Shown here one piece after another: positions 37,450 through 44,718 of a stretch of DNA of 64,000 bases. Below the pieces are notes generated by a model that saw only the letters and a program-made list of their open reading frames with translations, searched no databases and was not told the DNA's origin. The position numbers and the translations under genes were made by a program. Each line of letters begins with the position of its first letter. Position 1 is the first letter of the stretch. Location: NCBI RefSeq assembly GCF_014648435.1, contig NZ_BMRC01000003.1:248001-312000 (forward strand). Reading direction: 5' to 3'. This stretch comes from Nonomuraea spiralis (GTDB taxonomy: Bacteria; Actinomycetota; Actinomycetes; Streptosporangiales; Streptosporangiaceae).

Positions 37450-38421
37450 ATGAGAGCGTGGCGGGTGCTGGCCGGTGTACTGCTGGTGGCGGGGGTGGCC
37501 GCGTGCGGCTCGACGGAGCCCTCGGCCACACCCTCGTCCGCGGCGGCCTCCAGGACGATCGAGCACGCCATGGGCTCGACCGCGATCTCCGGGCTGCCCA
37601 AGCGCGTCGTGGCCCTCGACCAGAGCTTCGTGGACGCCGTGCTCACGCTGGAGACCCCTGTGGTCGGCTACACCACGTACCGGTCGATCGACACCAAGCT
37701 GCCCGACTACCTCGGCCCGGTCGCCGCCCAGTACGGCAAGGAGGCGACCCCCGTCGGGACGCTGGAGCAGCCGAGCCTGGAGAAGATCGCCGCGCTCAAG
37801 CCCGACCTGATCGTGTCGGCCAAGGTCCGGCACGAGGCCCTGTACGACAAGCTGTCGAAGATCGCTCCCACGGTCTTCAGCGAGACCACCGGCGCCATCT
37901 GGAAGGACAACCTGCGGCTCATGGGCCGGGCCCTGGGCAAGGAGGCGCTGGCCGAGTCCAGGATCAAGGCGTTCGAGGAGCGCGCGGGCAAGATCGGGGC
38001 CGCGATCAAGGCCAAGGAGGGCGGGACGCTGCCGACGATCTCGATCGTGCGCTTCGCCGGTGAGCCCACGGTCCGGCTCTACGTCGAGAAGTCCTACTCC
38101 GGCGTGGTGCTGAAGGACGTCGGTTTCCCGCGTCCGCAGGGCCAGCCGACCAAGGACGACGCCATCGCCGTGGACGTCAGCCAGGAGCGCATCGCCGACC
38201 TGGACGCCGACCGCATCTTCGTCGCCACCTACCCCGACCCGGCCAGCGACGGCCCCAAGGAGAAGTTCGTCGGCAACCCCCTGTGGGGCCGGCTCAAGGG
38301 CGAGAAGCACGAGGTCAGCGACCTGACCTGGATGAGCGCCGTGGGCATCCAGGGCGCCCACGCCATGCTGGACGACCTGGCCGGGATCTTCTCGGTCGAC
38401 CCGGCCAAGCCCACCGTCTGA
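37450..38421 (+). CDS. Ferri-siderophore-binding lipoprotein
   Basis: A 323-residue FepB/FhuD-type substrate-binding protein. The lipobox VAAC places the acylated Cys at 19. The two lobes carry TroA-like motifs (LPKRVVALDQSFVDAVLTL, LEKIAALKPDLIV). It captures the siderophore outside the membrane and delivers it to the divergent permease. GAGAAAGGG precedes the ATG. It ends 7 bases from the convergent PLP enzyme. Confidence 0.95.
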   Translation: MRAWRVLAGVLLVAGVAACGSTEPSATPSSAAASRTIEHAMGSTAISGLPKRVVALDQSFVDAVLTLETPVVGYTTYRSIDTKLPDYLGPVAAQYGKEATPVGTLEQPSLEKIAALKPDLIVSAKVRHEALYDKLSKIAPTVFSETTGAIWKDNLRLMGRALGKEALAESRIKAFEERAGKIGAAIKAKEGGTLPTISIVRFAGEPTVRLYVEKSYSGVVLKDVGFPRPQGQPTKDDAIAVDVSQERIADLDADRIFVATYPDPASDGPKEKFVGNPLWGRLKGEKHEVSDLTWMSAVGIQGAHAMLDDLAGIFSVDPAKPTV

Positions 38422-38428
38422 CCCGCGC

Positions 38429-39508
38429 TCAGCGCGGCAGGAAGGCGCGCAGGCCGGCCAGGTGGGGTTCGAGGTCCAGCCCCTGGCCGGCCAGCCATTC
38501 CGGGTTGTCGTAGGTGCCCTTGTAGCGGTCGCCGCGGTCGCAGACCAGGGTGACGATGCTGCCCTGGTCGCCCGCCTCGCGCATCTCCCTGATGAGATCG
38601 ACGCACGCCGCCATGTTCGTCCCCGTGGAGCCGCCCACGTCGAGGCCGGTGACCTCGCGGGTCCAGTGCATGGCGGCGATCGAACGGGCGTCGGGCACGG
38701 CGATCATGCGGTCGATCACGCTCGGCAGGAACGAGGGCTCCACCCGGGGACGTCCGATGCCCTCGATCCGCGACCCGGACGCCGTGGCCGACGGGTCGCC
38801 GGAGACCCAGCCCGGATAGAACGCCGACCCCTCCGGATCGACGACGGCCAGGCGGGTGGGGTGGCGGCGGTAGCGGATGTAGCGGCCGATCGTGGAGGAC
38901 GTGCCGCCGGTGCCGGCGCCCACGACGATCCAGGCGGGTTCGGGATGCGGCTCCATGGACATCTGGGAGTAGATCGACTCGGCGATGTTGTTGTTGCCAC
39001 GCCAGTCGGTCGCGCGTTCGGCGTAGGTGAACTGGTCCATGAAGTGGCCTCCGGTCTCGGCGGCCAGACGGTGAGATTCCTCATAGATCGCGCCAGGGTC
39101 GGCGACGAGATGACATTTCCCGCCGTAGAACTCGATGAGGTGACACTTCTCCGGCGACGTGGACGCGGGCATGACGGCGATGAACGGCAGCCCGAGCAGC
39201 CGGGCGAAGTACGCCTCGCTGACCGCGGTCGAGCCGCTGGACGCCTCCACGATCGTGGTGGCCGGGCCGATCCAGCCGTTGGCGAGGCCGTACAGGAAGA
39301 GGGACCGGGCGAGCCGGTGTTTGAGTGAACCGGTTGGGTGCACCGATTCGTCTTTCAGGTAGAGGTTTACCCCCCAATGCGAGGGAAGCGGAAAGACGTG
39401 CAGGTGCGTATCACAACTCCGGTTGGCGTCGGCCTCCACCTTGCGGATGGCCTCCGCCACCCAACGGCGTGTCCCAGTGTCGTGACGGTCCACAAACTCC
39501 ATGTCCAT
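38429..39508 (-). CDS. PLP-dependent cysteine synthase/desulfhydrase-like enzyme
   Basis: A 359-residue fold-type II PLP enzyme. The Schiff-base Lys lies in [11 protein letters not shown], the substrate loop is [15 protein letters not shown], and the phosphate-binding loop [14 protein letters not shown] is intact. The N-terminal [11 protein letters not shown] and overall pattern resemble mycobacterial Cds1 (Rv3684-type), which breaks down L-cysteine to H2S, better than CysK. Synthase and desulfhydrase cannot be separated by sequence alone. It is divergent from an ECF sigma gene, which would fit a thiol or redox role. Confidence 0.88.
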   Translation of the reverse strand: MDMEFVDRHDTGTRRWVAEAIRKVEADANRSCDTHLHVFPLPSHWGVNLYLKDESVHPTGSLKHRLARSLFLYGLANGWIGPATTIVEASSGSTAVSEAYFARLLGLPFIAVMPASTSPEKCHLIEFYGGKCHLVADPGAIYEESHRLAAETGGHFMDQFTYAERATDWRGNNNIAESIYSQMSMEPHPEPAWIVVGAGTGGTSSTIGRYIRYRRHPTRLAVVDPEGSAFYPGWVSGDPSATASGSRIEGIGRPRVEPSFLPSVIDRMIAVPDARSIAAMHWTREVTGLDVGGSTGTNMAACVDLIREMREAGDQGSIVTLVCDRGDRYKGTYDNPEWLAGQGLDLEPHLAGLRAFLPR

Positions 39509-39511
39509 ACG

Positions 39512-39545
39512 CTATCCCCTGTGACTCTGACCACTATTCCTGTGA
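39512..39545. promoter_or_regulatory. Two direct repeats upstream of the PLP enzyme
   Basis: CTATCCCCTGTGA (39512-39524) and CTATTCCTGTGA (39534-39545) are spaced 22 bases start to start, about two helical turns. They lie just upstream of the minus-strand start, with an AT-rich TATGATAATG nearby (39563-39572). A regulator binding as tandem dimers on one DNA face is likely. Confidence 0.55.
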
Positions 39546-39736
39546 TATTGGGTGGGTAGTGTTATGATAATGAGACTTGTCCGGCCGTGGACGTGACCAC
39601 GCACGCCGCGAGCCAGATGGACTGAAACCCCTTCTGACCTAGGTGAACTCTCCTAACGCCACCCTTACTCGGGAGTTGCGAGGATGAGGAATGCTGTCAG
39701 GCGGCTTGTGCCGAACGGGGGATAGCGCAAGGGGGA

Positions 39737-40339
39737 ATGAAATTGATCACTATGACCGATGAGCAGCGTCAGGACTGGTTCGAGCGCGATGTCGTGCCCG
39801 TGACGTCGCAGCTGTTCGCTTCCGCCATGCGCCTGACCCGTAACGCCGCCGACGCCGAGGACCTGGTGCAGGAGACCGTCGCCAAGGCGTACACGTCGTA
39901 TCACCAGTTCCGCGAGGGCACCAACCTCAAGGCGTGGCTCCACCGGATCCTCACCAACAACTTCATCAACGACTACCGCAAGAAGCAGCGCTCGCCGAAG
40001 TTGTCGGCCGCCGAGGACATCGAGGACTGGCAGCTCCACGCCGCCGAGTCCCACAGCTCCACGGGCTTGCGTTCGGCCGAGACCGAGGCGCTCGACCGGC
40101 TGCCCGACAGCGTCGTGATGAACGCCCTGCGTTCCCTGCCCGAGGACTTCCGCGTGGCCGTCTACCTGGCCGACGTCGAGGGCTTCGCGTACAAGGAGAT
40201 CGCCGAGCGCATGGGGACGCCCATCGGCACCGTGATGTCCCGCCTCCACCGCGGCCGCCGCCAGCTCCGCGGCATGCTGGAGGACTACGCGCGCGAGGAG
40301 GGCGCCGTACGCCTTCCTGCCCCGCGCGCCGCGGCCTGA
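39737..40339 (+). CDS. ECF RNA polymerase sigma factor, SigR/SigH-like
   Basis: A 200-residue ECF sigma factor with region 2 ([29 protein letters not shown]) and region 4 ([48 protein letters not shown]). The sequence is close to the thiol-stress sigmas SigR/SigH. Those normally have a zinc anti-sigma gene (rsrA/rshA) right after; here the next gene is a convergent MEDS-HATPase gene. The start may be the TTG at 39743, which has better spacing to GGGGG than the ATG at 39737. Confidence 0.93.
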   Translation: MKLITMTDEQRQDWFERDVVPVTSQLFASAMRLTRNAADAEDLVQETVAKAYTSYHQFREGTNLKAWLHRILTNNFINDYRKKQRSPKLSAAEDIEDWQLHAAESHSSTGLRSAETEALDRLPDSVVMNALRSLPEDFRVAVYLADVEGFAYKEIAERMGTPIGTVMSRLHRGRRQLRGMLEDYAREEGAVRLPAPRAAA

Positions 40340-40357
40340 CGGCCTTAGAAGGCCGTC
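40338..40357. terminator. Compact hairpin between convergent genes
   Basis: GACGGCCTT and AAGGCCGTC form a 9-bp inverted repeat with only AG between the arms. It contains the minus-strand stop codon and touches the sigma-gene stop. Likely bidirectional 3'-end structure. Confidence 0.5.
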
Positions 40358-41289
40358 GCCGAGTCCAGGGACAGGTGGAGGCGGACGCGGGACACGCCGC
40401 CTTCGTGGCGCAGCCGTACCCGGTCGCAGAGCTGCCTGCTGATCCAGAGCCCGTATCCCCGTGGGGACTCGGGCTCCGGTGGTATGTAGCCCGGCAGGGG
40501 GTCGTCGAGGGCGCCGCCGGGATCGGCGATCTCGCAGACCAGCTCGCGGTCCTCCACCCACATCGTGATCGTGCCGAAGCCCGCGCCGTGCTCTATGGAG
40601 TTCGCGGCGACCTCGGAGACGCCCAGCACCAGCGAGCTGATGAGGTTGCGGTCCATGCCGGCCGTCCTGGCGTAGTCGCCGACGGTCTGGCGCAGGCGTT
40701 TGAGCTCGCGGGCGGTGAAGCGCACGGTGTGGGCCCCCGGGCCCGGCTCGGGGAACGGCGCGTGGTCGCCGTCGAGCACCAGGTCGTGGGGTTCGACGAA
40801 GAGGCTGCTCGCGGTCTCGCCCCCGGCCCCCAGCAGCAGGGGGTGGACCACGGGGGTCAGCTCGCGTACGGGCTCGGGGACGTGGCGCTGGTCGTACAGG
40901 CACATCATGACAAGGGGGGCCGCGGCGAGGGCGGCGTTGATGACCGAGTCGTAGCGGATGAGGTCCTGGACGCGCGGCTCGCTCAGGCCGGTCCAGACGG
41001 GTTCGCCGACGACGAGCGTGGGCCTGCCGCGGGTGTACTCGTGGTAGGCGGCCAGCATCCGGTGGGGGTGGCCGTACCAGGCGCTGGAGGGGCGGCTGTC
41101 GATGCGGCGCGCGTCGCCGCCGAGGGCCTCGGCCAGCAGCGCCAGGCGGCTGGGACGGTTGATCGCCAGCACGCGCCGGTCTTCGTCCAGCGCGGCGCGC
41201 ACGCGCGGCACGACGAGGTCGAGGAAGGCCCGATCCGAGTCGTACGGTACCGCGACGTGCTTCAGCGACTGTGCCCGCTCACGGCGCAC
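40345..41289 (-). CDS. MEDS-domain protein with RsbW-like HATPase
   Basis: About 314 residues from the GTG at 41289; a TTG at 41325 would add 12. The N-terminal MEDS domain (about 1-160, VPYDSDRAFLDLVVPRVRAALDEDRRVLAI) is known from small-molecule sensor proteins. The C-terminal HATPase (about 205-310) has an LGVSEVAANSIEHGAG N-box, CEIADPGG and GYGLWISRQLCDRV, as in anti-sigma kinases such as RsbW. There is no His phosphoacceptor. It may control a sigma/anti-sigma partner switch. The adjacent ECF factor is an untested candidate target. Confidence 0.85.
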   Translation of the reverse strand: MRRERAQSLKHVAVPYDSDRAFLDLVVPRVRAALDEDRRVLAINRPSRLALLAEALGGDARRIDSRPSSAWYGHPHRMLAAYHEYTRGRPTLVVGEPVWTGLSEPRVQDLIRYDSVINAALAAAPLVMMCLYDQRHVPEPVRELTPVVHPLLLGAGGETASSLFVEPHDLVLDGDHAPFPEPGPGAHTVRFTARELKRLRQTVGDYARTAGMDRNLISSLVLGVSEVAANSIEHGAGFGTITMWVEDRELVCEIADPGGALDDPLPGYIPPEPESPRGYGLWISRQLCDRVRLRHEGGVSRVRLHLSLDSATAF

Positions 41290-41308
41290 GGCCGAAACGT
41301 AGCAAGGG

Positions 41309-42151
41309 CTAGCCGGGCTGTGCAACGGCTATCAAAGTGACCGCTCCGAGCGCGCAGGCCACCCCGGCCACCTGGACGGCGCGCAGGCGTTCGCCGAGCA
41401 CCTGCCGGGCCAGCAGCAGGGTGCTGGCGGGGTAGAGCGAGACCAGTACGGCGACCAGGCTCAGCAGGCCCTGCCGCTGGGCCAGGAGGAAGAGCACGTT
41501 CGCCGCCATGTCGAGCGCGCCGGCCGCCACGATGATGTGCAGCGACCCCGGGCCGGGCCGCAGCGAGCGGCGCGTGAGCAGGGCGAGCAGGGCCACGACG
41601 GTCACCGACGACAGCCGGGCGCCGACCAGCGGCCACAGGCCCGCCTCGGACGGCGCCAACGCCAGCAGGATGAAGAACCCGCCGAAACCGGCCCCCGCGG
41701 CCAGGGAGACCAGCACCGACCCGAACGAGCCGCCCGCGCCGCCCGAGTTGTCCTGGCTGATCAGCAGGATCGAGCCGAGCGCCAGCACGACCCCGGCCAG
41801 GGCCCAGAAGTGCGGGCGCTCGCCGGTGGCCAGGCCGTACAGGACGGGCAGCGCCGCGGAGGTGGCCGCGGTCGTGGGCGCGACCACGGACATCACGCCC
41901 GTGGCCAGCGCGCGGTAGAACAGCGCCAGCCCCGCCGCGCCCGACAGGCCGGCCAGCAGCCCCCAGAACAGGGCCGCGCCGCCGAGCACGCCCGGCAGGA
42001 CGGGCAGCAGCACGAGGATCAGCGCCAGGCCCGCGATCTGGGAGAGGGCGACGACCGAGAGCACCTGCGAACGCTTGGTGGCCAGGCCGCCGAAGAAGTC
42101 GGCCGTGCCGTAGACCACCGCGCAGGCGGTCGCGAGGATCACCGCGGTCAC
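41309..42151 (-). CDS. EamA/DMT-family transporter
   Basis: A 280-residue protein with about 10 membrane helices in two EamA halves. The first begins MTAVILATACAVVYGTADFFGGLA and the second ends LGERLRAVQVAGVACALGAV. The GTG follows AAAGGAGG. The substrate is unknown; the family exports amino acids, drugs or metabolites. It is divergent from an XRE-cupin regulator across a repeat-bearing spacer, which suggests that regulator controls it. Confidence 0.9.
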   Translation of the reverse strand: MTAVILATACAVVYGTADFFGGLATKRSQVLSVVALSQIAGLALILVLLPVLPGVLGGAALFWGLLAGLSGAAGLALFYRALATGVMSVVAPTTAATSAALPVLYGLATGERPHFWALAGVVLALGSILLISQDNSGGAGGSFGSVLVSLAAGAGFGGFFILLALAPSEAGLWPLVGARLSSVTVVALLALLTRRSLRPGPGSLHIIVAAGALDMAANVLFLLAQRQGLLSLVAVLVSLYPASTLLLARQVLGERLRAVQVAGVACALGAVTLIAVAQPG

Positions 42152-42167
42152 GTCGCCTCCTTTGGTT

Positions 42168-42215
42168 CAACAGAATGCACTGTTAGTACAACATATAGGG
42201 TGCAACAGAATGCAC
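42168..42215. promoter_or_regulatory. Direct repeats in the EamA-XRE control region
   Basis: CAACAGAATGCAC occurs at 42168-42180 and 42203-42215, 35 bases apart start to start. An AT-rich TACAACATATAGG lies between. These are probable operator sites of the neighbouring XRE-cupin regulator over the divergent promoters. Confidence 0.65.
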
Positions 42216-42239
42216 AACCCATTCACTACACTGCACCGC

Positions 42240-42815
42240 ATGGAAGATCCGGAGACCATCACGCGGGCCATCGCGAACAACGTGCGCGCCCAGCGCTCCC
42301 ACCGCGGCCTCACGCTCGACGCGCTGGCCGCCAGGTCGGGGGTGAGCAGGGGCATGCTCGTCCAGGTCGAGCAGGGGCGGACGAACCCCAGCGTGTCCAC
42401 CCTCACCCGGATCGCCTCCGCGCTCGGCGTCACCGTGGCCCGGCTGGTGGAGGTCTCCGACGTGCCCATGGTCCGCGTCGTGGACAAGAGCGACGTGGTC
42501 ACCTTCGACCAGGGCGGCGTACAGGCCAAGCTGCTGGTCGGCGCGGACTCGCCGATGATCCTGGAGTTGTGGGACTGGCGGCTCGGCCCCGGGCAGCACC
42601 ACGACGGTGACGCCCATCCGCCGGGCACCCGCGAGATGCTGACCGTGCTGGAGGGCGAGCTGACGCTCAGCGTCCACGGCAGGAGCCACGTGATCGGCGC
42701 GGAGTCGGCCGTGTTGTTCACGGCCGACCGCCCGCATCGTTACGCCAACGCGGGCGAGCGGGAGCTCCGGCTGGTGATGGTGGTCGCCGAGCCGCGCGAG
42801 GCGCCGGACCAATAA
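42240..42815 (+). CDS. XRE-cupin transcriptional regulator
   Basis: A 191-residue regulator. The N-terminal HTH_3 domain (about 5-65, RSHRGLTLDALAARSGVSRGMLVQVEQGRTNPSVSTL) is joined to a C-terminal cupin_2 domain (about 105-185, GQHHDGDAHPPGTREMLTVLEGELTL) with metal/ligand-binding His residues. The family senses small molecules, often amino-acid-like. The ATG at 42240 gives the standard N-terminus; longer in-frame starts run through the repeat operator. Confidence 0.92.
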   Translation: MEDPETITRAIANNVRAQRSHRGLTLDALAARSGVSRGMLVQVEQGRTNPSVSTLTRIASALGVTVARLVEVSDVPMVRVVDKSDVVTFDQGGVQAKLLVGADSPMILELWDWRLGPGQHHDGDAHPPGTREMLTVLEGELTLSVHGRSHVIGAESAVLFTADRPHRYANAGERELRLVMVVAEPREAPDQ

Positions 42816-42932
42816 CGTCGAACGGCCTGCGGATGACCCCCCGGAGTTTCATGATTACTCCATGTCTTGGACGGCTGATGCCCGTTGCTGGGTACATCGT
42901 TTGTGTACGGAAACGTCGGCAGGGGGTGGCGT

Positions 42933-43238
42933 GTGACCGAAGCCCGCGCGGCGGCGGAGAAACTCCAGGCGGAGCTGCACGGGCTGGGCGTCACCAGCGC
43001 GTACGAGGTGGGCGACGGAGCGACCATCTCGGTCTGGATCGGTCTCGTCGTGCACTACCGGGATGGTTTTTACCGTTGGCAGGAAGGTCCGGTTAAACGT
43101 CGTCATCTGGGTACGGATCCGGTTGGATGTGCCATGCGTGTGGCGCGCCGTTACAAGGAGCTGCACGCGGACATCCCACCCTGGTGGGACGACCTGGCCA
43201 GGGAACTACGGGGGAGACCGGTCCAGGACTATCCGTAA
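42933..43238 (+). CDS. Hypothetical protein (101 aa)
   Basis: A small soluble protein starting at a GTG after AGGGGG. It begins TEARAAAEKLQAELHGLG (a helix), continues with a short beta stretch (ATISVWIGLVVHYRDGFYRW) and ends basic. The ending DIPPWWDDLARELRGR is Trp-rich. I do not recognise a family. The alternation of helix and strands looks like a real fold rather than a shadow ORF. Confidence 0.7.
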   Translation: MTEARAAAEKLQAELHGLGVTSAYEVGDGATISVWIGLVVHYRDGFYRWQEGPVKRRHLGTDPVGCAMRVARRYKELHADIPPWWDDLARELRGRPVQDYP

Positions 43239-43269
43239 GGCCCCCGCGTGCGGTGTTTCGGGGGAAAAC

Positions 43270-44043
43270 ATGCGCATTTGGGCTTTGCCGATCGTTCTGT
43301 TCGTTCTGGCGGGCTGCGCCGCGCAACCGGTGCCACGCCGGCAGGCCGCCGTGGTCCGGCCCCGGGTCAGCGCCGAGACCCTGGCCAAACGGCTGGTGGC
43401 GCAGCAGGCCGACTGGCCGCGCCGCCGCAGGTACGACTGCGGCAGGATCAAGTGTGTGGCCCTGACCTTCGACGACGGTCCGGGCCCCTACACCGGCAAG
43501 CTGCTCGACCTGCTGCACAAACGCGAGGTCAGGGCCACGTTCTTCGTGCTGGGGCAGATGGTGGCCGCCGACCCGGGCGCGCGCTTCACCCGCCGGATCG
43601 TGGACGAGGGCCACGAGATCGGCAACCACTCCTGGTCCCACCCGGCGCTGACCGGCCTGTCGCCCGAGGGAGTGCGGCACGAACTGGGCCAGACCGAAGA
43701 GCTGGTCCGCCGGCTGACCGGGGTCCGGATGCGGATGATGCGCCCGCCGTACGGCAGCACCGACGACCGTGTCGCCGCCGAGACCCGCCGCGAGGGCCTG
43801 GCCCAGATCCTGTGGGACGTCGACACCCTCGACTGGCTGCACCGCAGGCCCGAGGCCGTGGTCAGGGCCGCCGCCACCGCCAAGGCCGGGTCGATCGTGC
43901 TCATGCACGACATCCACCCCACGACGGTCGAGGCCGTGCCGAAGGTGCTCGACACGCTCTCCAGGAAGGGCTTCACGTTCGTGACCGTCTCGGAGCTGTA
44001 CGGCCGCACCCCCGCGCCGGGCCGCACGTACACCGCACGATGA
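43270..44043 (+). CDS. Secreted polysaccharide deacetylase (NodB domain), lipoprotein
   Basis: A 257-residue carbohydrate esterase 4 protein. The signal sequence ends in LAGC (acylated Cys16). The NodB domain has the catalytic TFDDGPGPYTG, the zinc ligands in NHSWSHP, the RPPYG motif and VLMHDIHPTT. It probably removes N-acetyl groups from peptidoglycan or other glycans at the cell surface. Confidence 0.92.
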   Translation: MRIWALPIVLFVLAGCAAQPVPRRQAAVVRPRVSAETLAKRLVAQQADWPRRRRYDCGRIKCVALTFDDGPGPYTGKLLDLLHKREVRATFFVLGQMVAADPGARFTRRIVDEGHEIGNHSWSHPALTGLSPEGVRHELGQTEELVRRLTGVRMRMMRPPYGSTDDRVAAETRREGLAQILWDVDTLDWLHRRPEAVVRAAATAKAGSIVLMHDIHPTTVEAVPKVLDTLSRKGFTFVTVSELYGRTPAPGRTYTAR

Positions 44044-44064
44044 GCGGCATGGCACTCTTGGGCC

Positions 44065-44715
44065 ATGGGTTTCACCGGCTTCCCCGACGAGGCGTTCATC
44101 TTCTACGAGGGCCTTGAGGCGGACAATTCCAAGACCTACTTCACCCGCAACAAGCACCTGTACGAGGACGCCGTCCGCGCGCCCATGACGGAGCTCACCG
44201 ACGAGCTGGCGGCCGAGTTCGGCCCGGCCCAGCTCTTCCGGCCCTACCGCGACGTGCGCTTCTCCAAGGACAAGACGCCGTACAAGACGCATCAGGGCGC
44301 CTTCGTCGACCTGATGCCCGGCATCGGCTTCTACGTCGAGATCAGCGCGGCCGGCCTGTACGCCGCCGGCGGCCGCTACACCCAGGCCCCCGACCAGGTC
44401 GCCCGCTACCGCGCGGCGGTGGACGAGGACCTGACCGGCAAGCCGCTGGAGTCGATCGTCGCCAAGCTCGCCGACGCCGGATACACGATCGGCGGCGAGT
44501 GCCTGAAGACCAAGCCGCGCGGTTTCGGCGAGGACCATCCGCGCATCGAGCTGCTGCGCCACAAGTCGCTGTTCGCCGGCGTGCGTCACGAGCCTGAGCC
44601 GTGGGTGCACACGGCAGAGGTGCGCGAGCGCGTCGAGCGGGTCTGGCGCGACTGCGCGGCGCTGGTCGAATGGCAGTGCGCGCACGTCAGGGGCAGCGAG
44701 CTGCCGCGCCGGTGA
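44065..44715 (+). CDS. DUF2461 family protein
   Basis: A 216-residue protein matching the TIGR02453/DUF2461 family: FTGFPDEAFIFYEGLEADNSKTYF at the start, FRPYRDVRFSKDKTPYKTHQG in the middle and AGGRYTQAPDQVARYRAAV. The fold is known in many bacteria and eukaryotes but no biochemical function is established. It lies 21 bases after the deacetylase gene and converges on the next gene with a 3-base gap. Confidence 0.92.
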   Translation: MGFTGFPDEAFIFYEGLEADNSKTYFTRNKHLYEDAVRAPMTELTDELAAEFGPAQLFRPYRDVRFSKDKTPYKTHQGAFVDLMPGIGFYVEISAAGLYAAGGRYTQAPDQVARYRAAVDEDLTGKPLESIVAKLADAGYTIGGECLKTKPRGFGEDHPRIELLRHKSLFAGVRHEPEPWVHTAEVRERVERVWRDCAALVEWQCAHVRGSELPRR

Positions 44716-44718
44716 GGC

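Noticed and set aside
39688..39710. SigR-type promoter (GGAAT...GTT) before the ECF gene
   Set aside because: GGAAT is present but the -10 GTT is not at the needed 18-19 bases.
42162..42239. Longer N-terminus for the XRE-cupin protein
   Set aside because: It would translate the direct-repeat operator; homologues begin near MEDPETITRA.
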